From: Companilactobacillus bobalius
Lineage (GTDB): Bacteria > Bacillota > Bacilli > Lactobacillales > Lactobacillaceae
Assembly: GCF_009764355.1 (NCBI RefSeq)
Contig: NZ_LNUA01000032.1
Coordinates: 620,001-684,000, forward strand
Reading direction: 5' to 3'
Length of the DNA: 64,000 bases
Positions within the stretch are counted from its first letter, which is position 1. The number at the start of each line of letters is the position of its first letter. Both the position numbers and the translations under genes were made by a program. The notes below the pieces were generated by a model, which was not told the origin of the DNA, made no database searches, and worked only from the letters and a program-made list of their open reading frames with translations. Below are positions 1-9,244 of the stretch, piece after piece.

Positions 1-211
1 CATCTATGTCAAGCTCCCCTTTAAAAGAAACTTGATTTGTTAAAACATTCAATAAAGTGGTTTTCCCTGCTCCAGAAGGACCTATAATACCAAATATTTC
101 ATTAGTTTTAATTTCAAAATTAATATCCTGTAGGGCATAATTATTTTCTAATTGTAAAAACTTTTTCCTGAACTTAACTGATATATTCTTACACCTAATA
201 ACCTCATTCAT
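1..211 (-). CDS. ABC transporter ATP-binding protein, N-terminal part (runs off window)
   Basis: The first 70 codons of an ABC ATPase are present; the rest lies left of the window. The start is the ATG at 211. A Walker A motif GPSGAGKTT is visible at about residues 43-51, after a beta-strand region ending EIFGII, which is the normal spacing for this family. It should energise an export or import permease encoded further left. The upstream membrane protein at 373-888 is separated from it by a terminator, so it has its own transcript. Substrate unknown. Confidence 0.85.
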   Translation of the reverse strand, partial: MNEVIRCKNISVKFRKKFLQLENNYALQDINFEIKTNEIFGIIGPSGAGKTTLLNVLTNQVSFKGELDID

Positions 212-322
212 TTTAAATTTCCTTTTGAAATCATATTTTACAGAACAAAAATTATCACAATTAATAATTTCAAGATATAAATAATCAAGCTATTTACAAA
301 GAATTTACAATGAAACTATCAA

Positions 323-369
323 ACAAAAAAAACGTTCAAATATTGAATATAAATCCAATATCTGAACGT
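323..369 (-). terminator. Rho-independent terminator of the 373-888 gene
   Basis: A 14-bp stem with one mismatch (arms 332-345 and 356-369) is followed, reading the minus strand, by a run of eight or nine T. It lies directly after the stop of the membrane protein gene. Confidence 0.8.
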
Positions 370-372
370 CTT

Positions 373-888
373 CTATAAAACAATCGCTAAAGCTATACCA
401 AGCATTATCATACCCAGCATGTGATATCTATTACCGATTTCGGAACCTTTAACCATTTTTGACCTGTCCTCAACAAATTGATCCGAAGATTTTTTCAAAA
501 TGAGTTGATATAACCTGATTCGATTCTGAGCATACAATCTATATGTGTACAAATAAGCTAAAGAAAATACTATCATCAAAATGGCAAATATCTTTATCAA
601 AGAATAATCATAATAATTAAGAACCACATAAAAACCAGTTACTCCTAATACAATGGAACAGATAAGTAACAAATAAAGACATATCCAAATATACATACTC
701 CGTTTCATACGTTTGTATTCTTGTGGATATTCCTCCATTATATCAGCGGTCCAGCGATATAGTTTTGGTCCATTAACCGTTTTATTGTACTTACGAATTC
801 GTTTAATTTCAGGTAAAGCCTTAAAAATAAAAATTATAATACTGATTAATACCAACACAGCAGATATGATTACTTTCAGTTTTAACAT
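373..888 (-). CDS. Small four-helix membrane protein, unknown function
   Basis: 171 residues. Hydrophobic segments lie at about 4-24, 66-90, 97-118 and 155-171, with basic loops between. After the first helix there is a charged stretch (LPEIKRIRKYNK), and a second charged section lies at 120-150. I do not recognise a family. It is monocistronic in appearance, with a strong terminator behind it. Its neighbour is an ABC ATPase, so a role linked to transport is possible but not shown. Confidence 0.6.
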   Translation of the reverse strand: MLKLKVIISAVLVLISIIIFIFKALPEIKRIRKYNKTVNGPKLYRWTADIMEEYPQEYKRMKRSMYIWICLYLLLICSIVLGVTGFYVVLNYYDYSLIKIFAILMIVFSLAYLYTYRLYAQNRIRLYQLILKKSSDQFVEDRSKMVKGSEIGNRYHMLGMIMLGIALAIVL

Positions 889-959
889 GGAAATATTCTC
901 CTAACTTTCTATGTACGAATAATGTTACACCATAACGTACATTTCAAGATAGGCCTTAA

Positions 960-1601
960 TCACATCCAGCTAGGCTTATCACCATCAGTATTGGGTTTGT
1001 TCAATCCGACACTTGCTCGTAGGTCTTGACGTGGATTATTGATTAATTTTAGTACAAAATCAGCTACACTAGCACGTGAAACTTCAGTTCCTTTGAACGG
1101 TTGATCTTGAGTTGTTTCCTCATAATCAATTTCATCATTATCGGTTAACCATGCTGGACGAATTTCAGTATAGTAAAGGTTTGATTGTTCCAAAAGAGTA
1201 GCTGACTCTCTAAACCCTGGTAAAAATGCAGCAATAGCTTGCTCATTCCATTCACCAAACTTACCTGGTACTTCATGATGAGCACCTAAAGCACTAATGA
1301 AAATTAAACGCTTCTTTCCCTCTTCTTCCATTGCAGCCAAAATACTTTTAGTTTGAGCACCTAAATCAGTTCCTCCAACATTTGAATAGATAATATCGGC
1401 TGGCCTCATAGCTTTTGCTAAATCTTGTGTTTTGAGGACATCCCCATCCACAATTGTGACTCTGTCATTTCCTTGATATTGACTCAATCTTTCAGCCTTC
1501 CTCAAAAAAAGAATCAAATTATTCTCTGTTTCCTTTAAAATGCGTTCAATTAATATCCTAGCAGTACCACCATTGGCACCAATAATCATTACTGTACTCA
1601 T
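960..1601 (-). CDS. NAD(P)H-binding atypical SDR (NmrA/YhfK-like)
   Basis: 213 residues forming a single Rossmann domain. The nucleotide-binding loop GANGGTAR is at residues 8-15, preceded by the strand MSTVMII. The usual YxxxK catalytic pair of classical SDRs is not clear, which fits the NAD(P)-binding PF13460 group that often act as quinone or flavin reductases or redox sensors. The start is supported by GCAGGA seven or eight bases upstream. Substrate unknown. It sits beside a broken AraC-type regulator, which may once have controlled it. Confidence 0.75.
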   Translation of the reverse strand: MSTVMIIGANGGTARILIERILKETENNLILFLRKAERLSQYQGNDRVTIVDGDVLKTQDLAKAMRPADIIYSNVGGTDLGAQTKSILAAMEEEGKKRLIFISALGAHHEVPGKFGEWNEQAIAAFLPGFRESATLLEQSNLYYTEIRPAWLTDNDEIDYEETTQDQPFKGTEVSRASVADFVLKLINNPRQDLRASVGLNKPNTDGDKPSWM

Positions 1602-1718
1602 ATATTTATTCCTGCTTTCTGATTAGCTTACTAGAATATTCTATGTTCACTTATAAAAGATGTCTAATACCTCTATCTAATATGTATCTATGCTTAAAAA
1701 GCATATCATTTATTTTAA

Positions 1719-2698
1719 TTACTTAAGCAGTATTTTTTCTCGATACGTCGACGGACTCATACCATACCAATTCTTAAAGGCTCGTGAGAAGGACTCCGGA
1801 TCAGAATATCCCAATAAATAACTTATATCGATCAATGTTAAAGTTTCATCTTTCATTAAAGGATTAACTAGACTTTGCCGAGCATACTTTACTTGTTCAT
1901 TGAAAGAGGTTTTCAATGTTTTCAAATTCCGCTGTAAAGTTCGTTTACTAATATTTAAACTCTTCGATACTTCATCTATTCCAAAATCACCACTAGGAAT
2001 TCTTTTTATCAAAAGCGCCTGTATATTTTCTTCCAATGATTTATTACTCTTTACTTCTAACTTCTTGCGATCCAATTCAGGACGTATAAATGTCCACATA
2101 ACATTATTTGAAGATAAAAAGGGTCGGGCTAAGTCATTATTGTCAAATATAATTTCGTTCTCCATTAACTTTTCCGGAGTCATTTTTAAAACATCAATTA
2201 TATCCGTTCCATAATCATACTTGCTCCCCACTTTAATGGGCACGATTGTCTTCGAAGTACCTGTTCTCAACAGATTAAGTATCAAAAGTTGTTCTAGCAT
2301 GACAGTAAAACGGGGCAATTCTAATTGTAAATCGATCCCCGAAATATGAATAGAGGTGGTTTTTTCATTAGTCATGATTGTTAATTTCACTGGACCTATT
2401 AGAAATTTATATTCAGCCAGCCGCTTTATAGCCTCTAACCCATTTTGGGCTGTCATTGCTGCAAAAAATGATGGCATAAAAGTATTCATCTTTTCTATTT
2501 GGGACAAATAAATAATATTTTGATCAGATGTTTTATTATCCAATACATCCAATAAACGCCAGTACTCACTATTTTATTAAGCTCAATGGTTTCTTTCCAC
2601 AGAACCTTATTGATTCCCGCCTCCTGCAATATATCATTAATGTCGAGGCCCATTTTATTCATAAAAATTTGGAATTGACTAGAAATACTCAGTTTCAT
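1719..2698 (-). pseudogene. AraC-family regulator, frameshifted
   Basis: Two overlapping frames make one regulator of about 326 residues. The first (from ATG at 2698) has the start of an arabinose_bd-like sensor domain (NDILQEAGINKVLW). The second carries the rest of that domain and a C-terminal double HTH (LNISKRTLQRNLKTLK, then DISYLLGYSDPESFSRAF). Around 2572-2575 a run of four A on the coding strand breaks the frame. Adding one A gives ..LNKNSEYWRLLDVLDN.., the expected family sequence. A sequencing error in the homopolymer cannot be excluded. The upstream SDR gene (2720-3532) is the likely former target. Confidence 0.8.
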
Positions 2699-2719
2699 TG
2701 ATTGAACAGCTCCTATCTA

Positions 2720-3532
2720 TTAACTAGCATGCTTCATTATGAAATCAAAAATTGTTGTTGGTAAGATTGTTTTAGCAAATACTAATGGCTTAGCTCCAAA
2801 GCCGATAAGATATCTAGTTTTGGGACGATTTGAGCTAACTGCTTTTAAAATAGCTTTGCACCCCTCCTTTGGAATAGTCATCATATTGGATGAGTATTGT
2901 TTTCTCATTCCTGCAGCGGCTTTGTCGGCTTGCCCTTCATAGGCACCACCTTGAGCAGATTTTTGTAACTTATCAGCCGCAATGAAGCCCCAATTTGTTT
3001 TAATACCACCGGGTTCAATAATGGAAACTTTAATTCCAAATTCCTTAGTTTCCATTCTTAATGCATCACTAAAAGCCTCTACAGCATACTTAGTAGCGTG
3101 ATACCATGCTCCCATATAACTAACTAAACGTCCTCCCATGGAAGAAGTATTAATGATTCGTCCCTCATGTTGTTTTCTCATATATGGTAATACTAATTGG
3201 GTTAATTGTGCCATTCCGAATAAGTTAACATCAAATTGTCGCTTGGCTTCTTCAATTGAGACATCCTCAACTGCTCCATAAGAACCATAACCAGCATTAT
3301 TGATTAAAACATCAATACGTCCTTCTTCTTTGATAATAGTTTTAACGGCACTTTTAATAGATTCTTCATTAGTAATATCCAATTCCAGTGGACGGACATT
3401 ATATTTTTTCAATTCATTTAACTTGTCTAATCTACGAGCTGCACCATATACAATATTATTTTGTAATGCTAACAACTCTGCTGTTTGATAACCAATCCCA
3501 CTACTTGCACCTGTAATTAAAATAACTGACAT
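2720..3532 (-). CDS. Classical short-chain dehydrogenase/reductase
   Basis: 270 residues from the ATG at 3532. I chose this start because GGAGG lies seven bases upstream; a further upstream in-frame codon would read through that site. Cofactor loop TGASSGIG at residues 7-14, NNAGYG near 84, and the catalytic Tyr-Lys pair in YHATKYAVE. It should be an NAD(P)H-dependent oxidoreductase of the cytoplasm; substrate unknown. The AraC-type regulator gene begins 21 bases downstream, so the two may be one transcript. Confidence 0.85.
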   Translation of the reverse strand: MSVILITGASSGIGYQTAELLALQNNIVYGAARRLDKLNELKKYNVRPLELDITNEESIKSAVKTIIKEEGRIDVLINNAGYGSYGAVEDVSIEEAKRQFDVNLFGMAQLTQLVLPYMRKQHEGRIINTSSMGGRLVSYMGAWYHATKYAVEAFSDALRMETKEFGIKVSIIEPGGIKTNWGFIAADKLQKSAQGGAYEGQADKAAAGMRKQYSSNMMTIPKEGCKAILKAVSSNRPKTRYLIGFGAKPLVFAKTILPTTIFDFIMKHAS

Positions 3533-3629
3533 CTGTCTGCCTCCGTGTCTCAATTTATGTACCTATAATACCGACAAATGACGTCAATCTTAATGGCATA
3601 AAGTGACATGTACTTAGCTTATTGTGCCA

Positions 3630-3662
3630 AATAAAAACTGCCGGATTTTTAAACCAGCAGCT
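3630..3662 (-). terminator. Terminator after the LysR pseudogene
   Basis: On the minus strand the stem CTGCTGG/CCGGCAG with a 9-base loop is followed by TTTTTAT, directly after the LysR stop codon. Confidence 0.6.
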
Positions 3663-3663
3663 T

Positions 3664-4539
3664 TTATTTATTAATATCACTAGATATTTGTTTCAAAAAG
3701 GCTTCAGCGGCTTGAGAAAGTTCTCGTCCCTTTTGCCAAACTAGATTTGTTCCCGCTGTTCGACGTGGTTCCAATGGCACAAAAATTAAATCGGATTGAT
3801 TAGTATTGATAATCCCGTCAACACACAGAGCATAACCTACTCCAGCTGATACTAGTAATGATGCGTTATAAAGTAGATTGTAAGTTGCTACGATATTAAA
3901 TTTCTTAGTGCTTTCACCATACCAATCCTTTAAAGTATCCAAAAAGCCGTTCTGTTGTGTGACAATCATGTCACGATTCTCTAGGTCATCCAGTGTTATA
4001 TGATCTTTATTAGCTAAATCAGAACTACGTGGCATCAAGACTCCCCAACGACTCTCACCTAATAAGTGAATGAACTCGAAATCCTTCTTTGAGGCCGGAT
4101 CTACTACAATACCAAAGTCAAAATTCCCTGAATCCAAGTTTCTTCTAACATCGTTAGCATTGGTACTGACGATATTAACTTTAATATGTGGGTACTTATT
4201 TCTTAATACTTTGATTGACTGAGCTACACTAATGAAACTTCTTGTTTCAGCGCTACCGATAACAATTGATCCGGTAATATCCTGACCTATCTACATATTA
4301 TCAAGTGTCTTATCGGTCAAGGCCAGAATCTGATTGACCTGATTAGAAAAATATTCACCCTCACTAGTTAATTCAATTGAACGTCCACCTCTTTTTATCA
4401 AGGTTACGCCCACTTCATCCTCCAAATCCTTCAATTGTCTGGAAATGGTTGGTTGAGAAACATGTAATTTTTCGGCAGCACGACTAAAGTTTAATTCTGA
4501 TGCCACAGCCTGGAAATAACGCAAAACTCGTAATTCCAT
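3664..4539 (-). pseudogene. LysR-family regulator interrupted by an in-frame TAG
   Basis: The ATG at 4539 opens a typical LysR HTH (LRYFQAVASELNFSRAAEKLHVSQPTISRQLKDLE). At codon 83 a TAG (4291-4293) stops it. The same frame then continues as an unbroken effector-binding domain (..ITGSIVIGSAETRSF.. to the TAA at 3664), about 291 codons in all, normal for LysR. Only one substitution separates it from an open gene. It faces the remnant of an SDR gene at 4667, the arrangement usual for a LysR regulator and its target, and both are broken. Confidence 0.85.
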
Positions 4540-4666
4540 TTTTATTTCTCCTTACTATTACAATATCGTATGATTTTAGATACATTATAAGCATTAGACA
4601 TTGCCTAATTCAAGTCTTACTCTAATACACGTAAGCAAATTGATTAACTCAAGGAGAAGTATAAAT

Positions 4667-4773
4667 ATGGTTAATATCAAATTGGACCCAATCATGTTGC
4701 CTTTGCTATCAATCAACCAGAAGATACTAATGTTAGTGAGTTTACCGTTGGTCCAACAAACCAACCTTGGTAA
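4667..4773 (+). pseudogene. Remnant of an SDR gene with a large internal deletion
   Basis: A good ribosome site (AAGGAG, 4651-4656) precedes an ATG that codes MVNIK, the usual opening of lactobacillar SDRs. Shortly afterwards, in another frame, comes NHVAFAINQPEDTNVSEF followed by TVGPTNQPW and TAA, which matches the characteristic C-terminus of YdfG-like SDRs (..A.A..QPE.V.V.E..V.PT.Q..). Everything between, some 200 codons, is gone. Assignment rests on my recognition of the tail motif. Confidence 0.65.
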
Positions 4774-4785
4774 TTAGGTAAAATT

Positions 4786-5169
4786 ATGACGAGTGAAAAC
4801 AAATGGACATTCGAACAGTTACAAAATTTTGCCGAAGCTGATGATTTTAGAGTCTCGCCATTTTATAGTGATGGTAAAACCTACGGAACACCAACTTGGA
4901 TCTGGTCGGTCGTTGTCGACGATAAATTATTTATCCGCGCTTGGAATGGTCAAAATTCCCGTTGGTATCGTTCTGCTATTCAACAACAAGGTGGACGAAT
5001 TTTCTTAGCTGGTTCCAATCATGAAGTGATTTTTGAAAAGTTACATAATGATAAAATTAATGATTTGGTGGATCAAGGTTATCGCGATAAATATCAAAAT
5101 AGTCCTTACTTTCCACCAATGATTCAGGCAGGACCTCGTAGCACTACTATTGAAGTTATTCCCAAATAA
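4786..5169 (+). CDS. DUF2255 family protein
   Basis: 127 residues beginning 12 bases after the SDR remnant's stop, so it was probably co-transcribed with that enzyme. Features such as DFRVSPF, GTPTWIWSVVV, LFIRAWNG and SRWYRSAI are typical of the DUF2255 family, small proteins with a flavin-reductase-like beta-barrel look. The ribosome site is weak (AGG), which suggests past translational coupling. Its function is not known. The promoter of the lost SDR gene should still drive it. Confidence 0.75.
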   Translation: MTSENKWTFEQLQNFAEADDFRVSPFYSDGKTYGTPTWIWSVVVDDKLFIRAWNGQNSRWYRSAIQQQGGRIFLAGSNHEVIFEKLHNDKINDLVDQGYRDKYQNSPYFPPMIQAGPRSTTIEVIPK

Positions 5170-5204
5170 AAAATTCCTCTAGATTTTATCTAGGGGATTT
5201 TTTC
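5170..5204. terminator. Bidirectional terminator
   Basis: Arms 5172-5184 and 5188-5200 (core CCTCTAGA/TCTAGGGG) with a 3-base loop, A-rich on the left and T6 on the right. It lies between two converging genes and can serve both. Confidence 0.8.
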
Positions 5205-6052
5205 TATTTATTGATTAATTCTTTAATTGCTGATGACAAATTCATTAACGGATGACCTAATATCTTTTCGAAATCTGCTGTATCAGCCTTATCCTCACCA
5301 TTATTGCCCTTTAGTGTATATTCCTGATAAGCTTCTGAAACCGAAACCCACTGTGCAGGAATTCCGGAACTTTCTAGTGTGGAAACAAATTTGCTAGCTG
5401 GAATCTCTTCGATATCTAATTTTGTATTCAAGGCCTCTTGAGTGGCAAAGGCTATTTGGTGATAAGATTTAGGTTCACCTGCTAAATCAAGTACTTCACC
5501 ATAATTTCCGTTAGCAATAACTCTAGCCCCAGCTTCGGCATACTCTCTCTTTAAAGCAAAAGACAGATTACCTTCTTTAGCGAAATACGGAAATTGTCTT
5601 GTTTTAACAGCATAATCGAATAAAGCTTGATTTAACTCCGTATACCAACTATTTCGTAAAAAGGTATGAGGAATACCTGTTTCTTTAATCCAATTCTCCG
5701 TTTGTTTATGAATAGTTTCTAATCCAAATTTTGAATACTCAGGATGAGAAATACTTGTATAAGCAATATATTTTACGTGGTTGACTTGAGCCGCTTGAAC
5801 AACATTTTGTTGAATATTAGGTCTAGAGACTGACACAAAAAGTAGACGATCAATTCCTTTAAGAGCATCAATCATAGAATTGGCGTCCGTGTAATCACCA
5901 ATTCTGACACTAACACCTTTAGCTTTTAACACCTCACCCTTAGTCTCATTTCTAACCAATCCAAACAAATTAGCCTCTGGTGCAAATTTCTTCAAGTAAT
6001 CGATGGCATAATTACCATATTCACCACTTGCTCCGGTTATCATAATATTCAT
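5204..6052 (-). CDS. NmrA-like NAD(P)H-binding oxidoreductase (QOR2/YtfG type)
   Basis: 282 residues. The N-terminal Rossmann loop reads ITGASGEYGNYA. Further along come RLLFVSVSRP, YIAYTSISH, and LRNSWYTE, which recur in NmrA-type quinone oxidoreductases of the YtfG group. These reduce quinones with NADPH or sense the cofactor ratio. The gene diverges from a TetR-type regulator at 6185 across a 132-bp gap that holds a candidate operator, so it is the probable regulated target. Confidence 0.8.
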   Translation of the reverse strand: MNIMITGASGEYGNYAIDYLKKFAPEANLFGLVRNETKGEVLKAKGVSVRIGDYTDANSMIDALKGIDRLLFVSVSRPNIQQNVVQAAQVNHVKYIAYTSISHPEYSKFGLETIHKQTENWIKETGIPHTFLRNSWYTELNQALFDYAVKTRQFPYFAKEGNLSFALKREYAEAGARVIANGNYGEVLDLAGEPKSYHQIAFATQEALNTKLDIEEIPASKFVSTLESSGIPAQWVSVSEAYQEYTLKGNNGEDKADTADFEKILGHPLMNLSSAIKELINK

Positions 6053-6116
6053 AGTAATTTCTCCTTCTTACTTTTGACATGTTGATAATACTAACGACAT
6101 TCCTAAGACTTTTCAT

Positions 6117-6140
6117 TATACAAAAATGCCAGAATGTATA
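6117..6140. promoter_or_regulatory. Candidate TetR operator between divergent genes
   Basis: TATACA-N12-TGTATA inverted repeat. A TATAAT hexamer follows at 6150-6155, so the repeat overlaps the -35 region of the TetR gene. Proposed from position and symmetry only. Confidence 0.4.
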
Positions 6141-6184
6141 AAAATTAGATATAATTACACTTTTATATAAATAGAAGGTTAACC

Positions 6185-6757
6185 ATGACGCTTAAAAATC
6201 AAACTAAATTATTGTTCGCCAAAAAATTAGAAGAAATGTTAAAAAACATCCCCATGGATAAAATTCGGATCGTCAATCTCTGCAAAAGACGCGACACCAT
6301 TCCTCAAACTTTTTATTACCATTTTCATGATAAATATGAATTAGTAGCTTGGATTTTTCTATATGATTTCTCTTTAATTTATGGAGACAAAGAACCGGAA
6401 TATTCGATTGCCAGTATTAAAAGAAACCTAATTCAAATGGAAAAGCGAAAAACTTTTTACCAACGAACTTATACCGATCACTCTCAAAATTCGATAAATC
6501 AATATATTCAGAAATTCAATATAGTTTCGGCTAAAGCAGCCGTAGAAGATTTTTATCAAACTAAATTAACATCTGAACAAGAATATGCTATTAAGTACCA
6601 CTCGTACGGCAGTATGGGACTATTCAACGAATGGCTCAATAATTTATCTTCTATTACTATAGAAGAATTAGCCACTTTCCAATATCAACACACGCCTGAA
6701 TTTTTGAAAGCGGCTTATCAAAATTATTCTTTTAGAAATTCAAAAATCTTCAAATAA
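6185..6757 (+). CDS. TetR/AcrR family regulator
   Basis: 190 residues. The N-terminal 45 residues form a TetR HTH (MDKIRIVNLCKRRDTIPQTFYYHF, then DKYELVAW). The C-terminal part (MGLFNEWLNN near residue 140) resembles the DhaS-like TetR C-terminal domain. It should bind the divergent promoter region and control the NmrA-like oxidoreductase at 5204-6052. No dedicated ribosome site is strong; AGAAGG lies close to the ATG. Confidence 0.8.
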   Translation: MTLKNQTKLLFAKKLEEMLKNIPMDKIRIVNLCKRRDTIPQTFYYHFHDKYELVAWIFLYDFSLIYGDKEPEYSIASIKRNLIQMEKRKTFYQRTYTDHSQNSINQYIQKFNIVSAKAAVEDFYQTKLTSEQEYAIKYHSYGSMGLFNEWLNNLSSITIEELATFQYQHTPEFLKAAYQNYSFRNSKIFK

Positions 6758-6793
6758 AAGAACCCTGCTAAATTAGTTAGCAGGGTTCTTTCT
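6758..6793. terminator. Terminator between converging genes
   Basis: Arms AGAACCCTGCTA (6759-6770) and TAGCAGGGTTCT (6778-6789), perfect 12-bp stem, then a T-rich tail; A-rich on the other side, so it may act in both directions. Confidence 0.85.
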
Positions 6794-6805
6794 TATTGCC
6801 TAATT

Positions 6806-7336
6806 TTATATTTTAGGATGATTCTCAAGCCATTTCTCGAAAAATTCCACTTGAAATTTATTTGCTTCGACACCATACTCGTAAGCCAATGTCTCCGTAT
6901 CCGTCATTTTACGGCTTGACTTATTGATGTACTTTTCTAAACGTTCACTAAGCAACTCAGTTTCTTCTTTTTCTTTTCGAACATAATCTTCGATTATCTC
7001 TCGTAGCTGATCTGGTTCCATATAGTCACCAAACATCAAACGAGCCAGAAAATCAGATTTTTTTATTTGCCTTTCAACTGGAGAACTTAAATATTCAGTA
7101 AACTCTTCTTTTCCCTTTTGAGTAATAGTGTAAAGATTTTTATCTGGTTTTCCATCTTGTGGAACGACCTCTTTAGTAACTTTTCCTTCTTTTTCTAATT
7201 TGCGAAGTACTGGATAAACCATTCCCGATGAACTATCGAAAAAGAAGGCAAAACTTGTTTGAAACATTTGAGTTATATCATATCCAGTTTGTGGTGATCT
7301 CATTAAAATTCCTAGCACAATTTGTCGACTCTTCAC
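6806..7336 (-). CDS. PadR-family regulator
   Basis: 176 residues from a GTG start with GAGGAG eleven bases upstream. The winged-helix N-terminus (ILMRSPQTGYDITQMF, GMVYPVLRKLEKEGKVTKE, YTITQKGKEEFTEYL) is typical PadR, followed by a C-terminal coiled-coil dimerisation domain (about 115-165). It lies downstream of and in line with the broken MFS exporter, the usual pairing of a PadR repressor with the drug pump it controls. Confidence 0.85.
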   Translation of the reverse strand: MKSRQIVLGILMRSPQTGYDITQMFQTSFAFFFDSSSGMVYPVLRKLEKEGKVTKEVVPQDGKPDKNLYTITQKGKEEFTEYLSSPVERQIKKSDFLARLMFGDYMEPDQLREIIEDYVRKEKEETELLSERLEKYINKSSRKMTDTETLAYEYGVEANKFQVEFFEKWLENHPKI

Positions 7337-7388
7337 GATGATCTAGCTCCTCTTCATTAATAATTTTAGACTAACACACGGATTAAAA

Positions 7389-9134
7389 TTAATCATTAAT
7401 ATCTCTCTTACTCTTCATTAATATTTTTTTATATTCATCACGTTTATAAAATAACAAACAGACTGGTATAAACATTATTGTAAATGGTAATGCCATAAAA
7501 TAGAGGCTCAAAAATGCCTTACTGATTAAATGGTTAGCATTTTTACTGATTTTATTAGCATCTCGATTGATTATTCGATTATCCTTTTTTACCATTTCCT
7601 TAATTTCATTAGTAACTTCAGATGTAATCTGTTCTTTAACCTGTTCTCCTTGTTGATCCGACAACTGACTAATTTTAGCCTTTCTTAATGCCTCAGCAAC
7701 ATTGGCTTGAATTAATCGCTGTTCCTTAGTTTCAGATATTCCTTTTTCATCATTTCCATTTGTTTTGGCATCACTAGATTCAAAATGGCTATGAGTTACC
7801 TTTAACATGTCTTTTTTAGAAGTTGATGTTAATTCACTTGTACTAATCAGCTTCTAAGCGTCAGTCCAAGCATTTTCCTTAGCTTTGCTGACATTAGTTG
7901 TCAACATAGATACAAAAATTGCCACTGCAATTATATTACCAATTTGTCGTAACACTCCCATGACACTTTGAGATGCCGACAATTTTTCTCCTTTGAAATC
8001 AGATGCCGCTAAAACCGTTATGGGTCCAATCACGGTCCCGTAACCAAAACCTATTAAGATTAATCCCAAAAGGATTTGCCAATAATATTCAGAATTAACA
8101 GATCCTAAAACAGCGTATCCCATTGACATACTTAAGAATCCAATAAAAATTATTAATCTCGGTCCAAATTTTTCTACTATTATTCCTGTTATTGGGGATA
8201 CTAAGAATATCATTAGTGATGCTGGTGTTATTAGTAAAGCAGCGATCAATTCAGTCTTTCCTTGTACTTGTGTAAAAAACGTTGGCATAATAACCATTAC
8301 AGCTACTAATAAAAGCCCTGCTAAAACTACTGTTAATGCCGAGCCAGAAAATTGTCGATTCTTAAACAAATCTAGTCGGATCATAGGATCAGTGACTCTT
8401 TTTTCGATAATAATAAATATTATAAAACTGACAATTGTTATTAACGTTAAAGAAATAATTCGATAATTCATCCATCCCCAATCATTTCCTTGTGTTAACC
8501 CCAAAGCTAATGAAAACAATGTCACCATCAAAGATATCATGCCACCAACATCAATTTTGGCATCAATCTTTTTCTCATGACTCAATGGCAATTGTAAAAT
8601 AACACCGACAATTGCTAAAACCACTAACGGTAAATTGATGTAGAACACCCATCGTCAGCTTGATAAGAGGATTTATCAAAGAAGATTTTTTGGTCCCAAG
8701 GTTGCTGCTAATCCTTGTGTCAATCCAATTGTTAAAAGTGCTTTACTACGATGTTTTTGATCAATCGTATCAATGGCAATCGTCATACTAGTTGGAAAAA
8801 CAATTGCTGCACCAATACTTTGAATACCACGGCCAATGATTAAAACAGTTGGGACGTTTGCTATTCCTGAAACAAAGGACCCACTTGCAAAAATTAATAA
8901 CCCTACTAAATAAATTTTATTCCGTCCCCAAATATCTGCCAATCTTGATAAAGGAATTGTTAAAGCTGCGAAAGTAATAGTATAAATGTTTAACGCCCAA
9001 GACAAACTTGTCAAAGGAACATTCATACTAGATTGAATTGCCGGTAAAGCAATATTCATAACTGTTGTATCAAGCATACACAGAAAAGTTCCAATACACA
9101 TTGTCAAAATTAATAATATTTGTTTTATTTTCAT
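7389..9134 (-). pseudogene. DHA2 (EmrB/QacA-type) MFS exporter, broken
   Basis: One frame of 582 codons, close to the 568 residues of the intact relative at 26156-27859, is interrupted twice. N-terminal motifs are intact (MLDTTVMNIALPAIQ, GRLADIWGR-like motif A, IGRGIQSIGAA). At 8655-8690 the segment expected to read roughly TIGGFISQYFGWR is replaced by a stop-containing stretch of exactly equal length; bases 8660-8690 make sense only if inverted. A TAG at 7854-7856 cuts off the C-terminal 155 codons. The frame is otherwise open, so inactivation is recent. Confidence 0.85.
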
Positions 9135-9148
9135 CTTTATTCTCTTTT

Positions 9149-9215
9149 CATATTAACAAGTATAATATCAATTGATGTTCATACTATAATTGTTAATACT
9201 ATACTTGTCAATATG
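9149..9215 (-). promoter_or_regulatory. Promoter with long inverted repeat, probable PadR operator
   Basis: On the minus strand TTGACA (9211-9206), a 17-bp spacer, then TATAGT (9188-9183): a strong promoter for the MFS-PadR unit. It is embedded in a 20-bp inverted repeat with two mismatches, arms 9149-9168 and 9196-9215, each containing ACAAGTATA.TAT. The right arm covers the -35 box. Autoregulation by the PadR protein is inferred. Confidence 0.65.
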
Positions 9216-9244
9216 AAAAATTAATTGCATAAAATATATCACAC

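Noticed and set aside
713..904. Antisense ORFs opposite real genes, such as that at 713-904
   Set aside because: They lie inside well-supported genes on the other strand and show no motif; shadows of real coding sequence.
4291..7856. Suppressed amber codons (TAG read as an amino acid)
   Set aside because: TAG ends clearly intact genes in this window and two other loci carry frameshifts, which suppression would not cure. Decay explains all cases.
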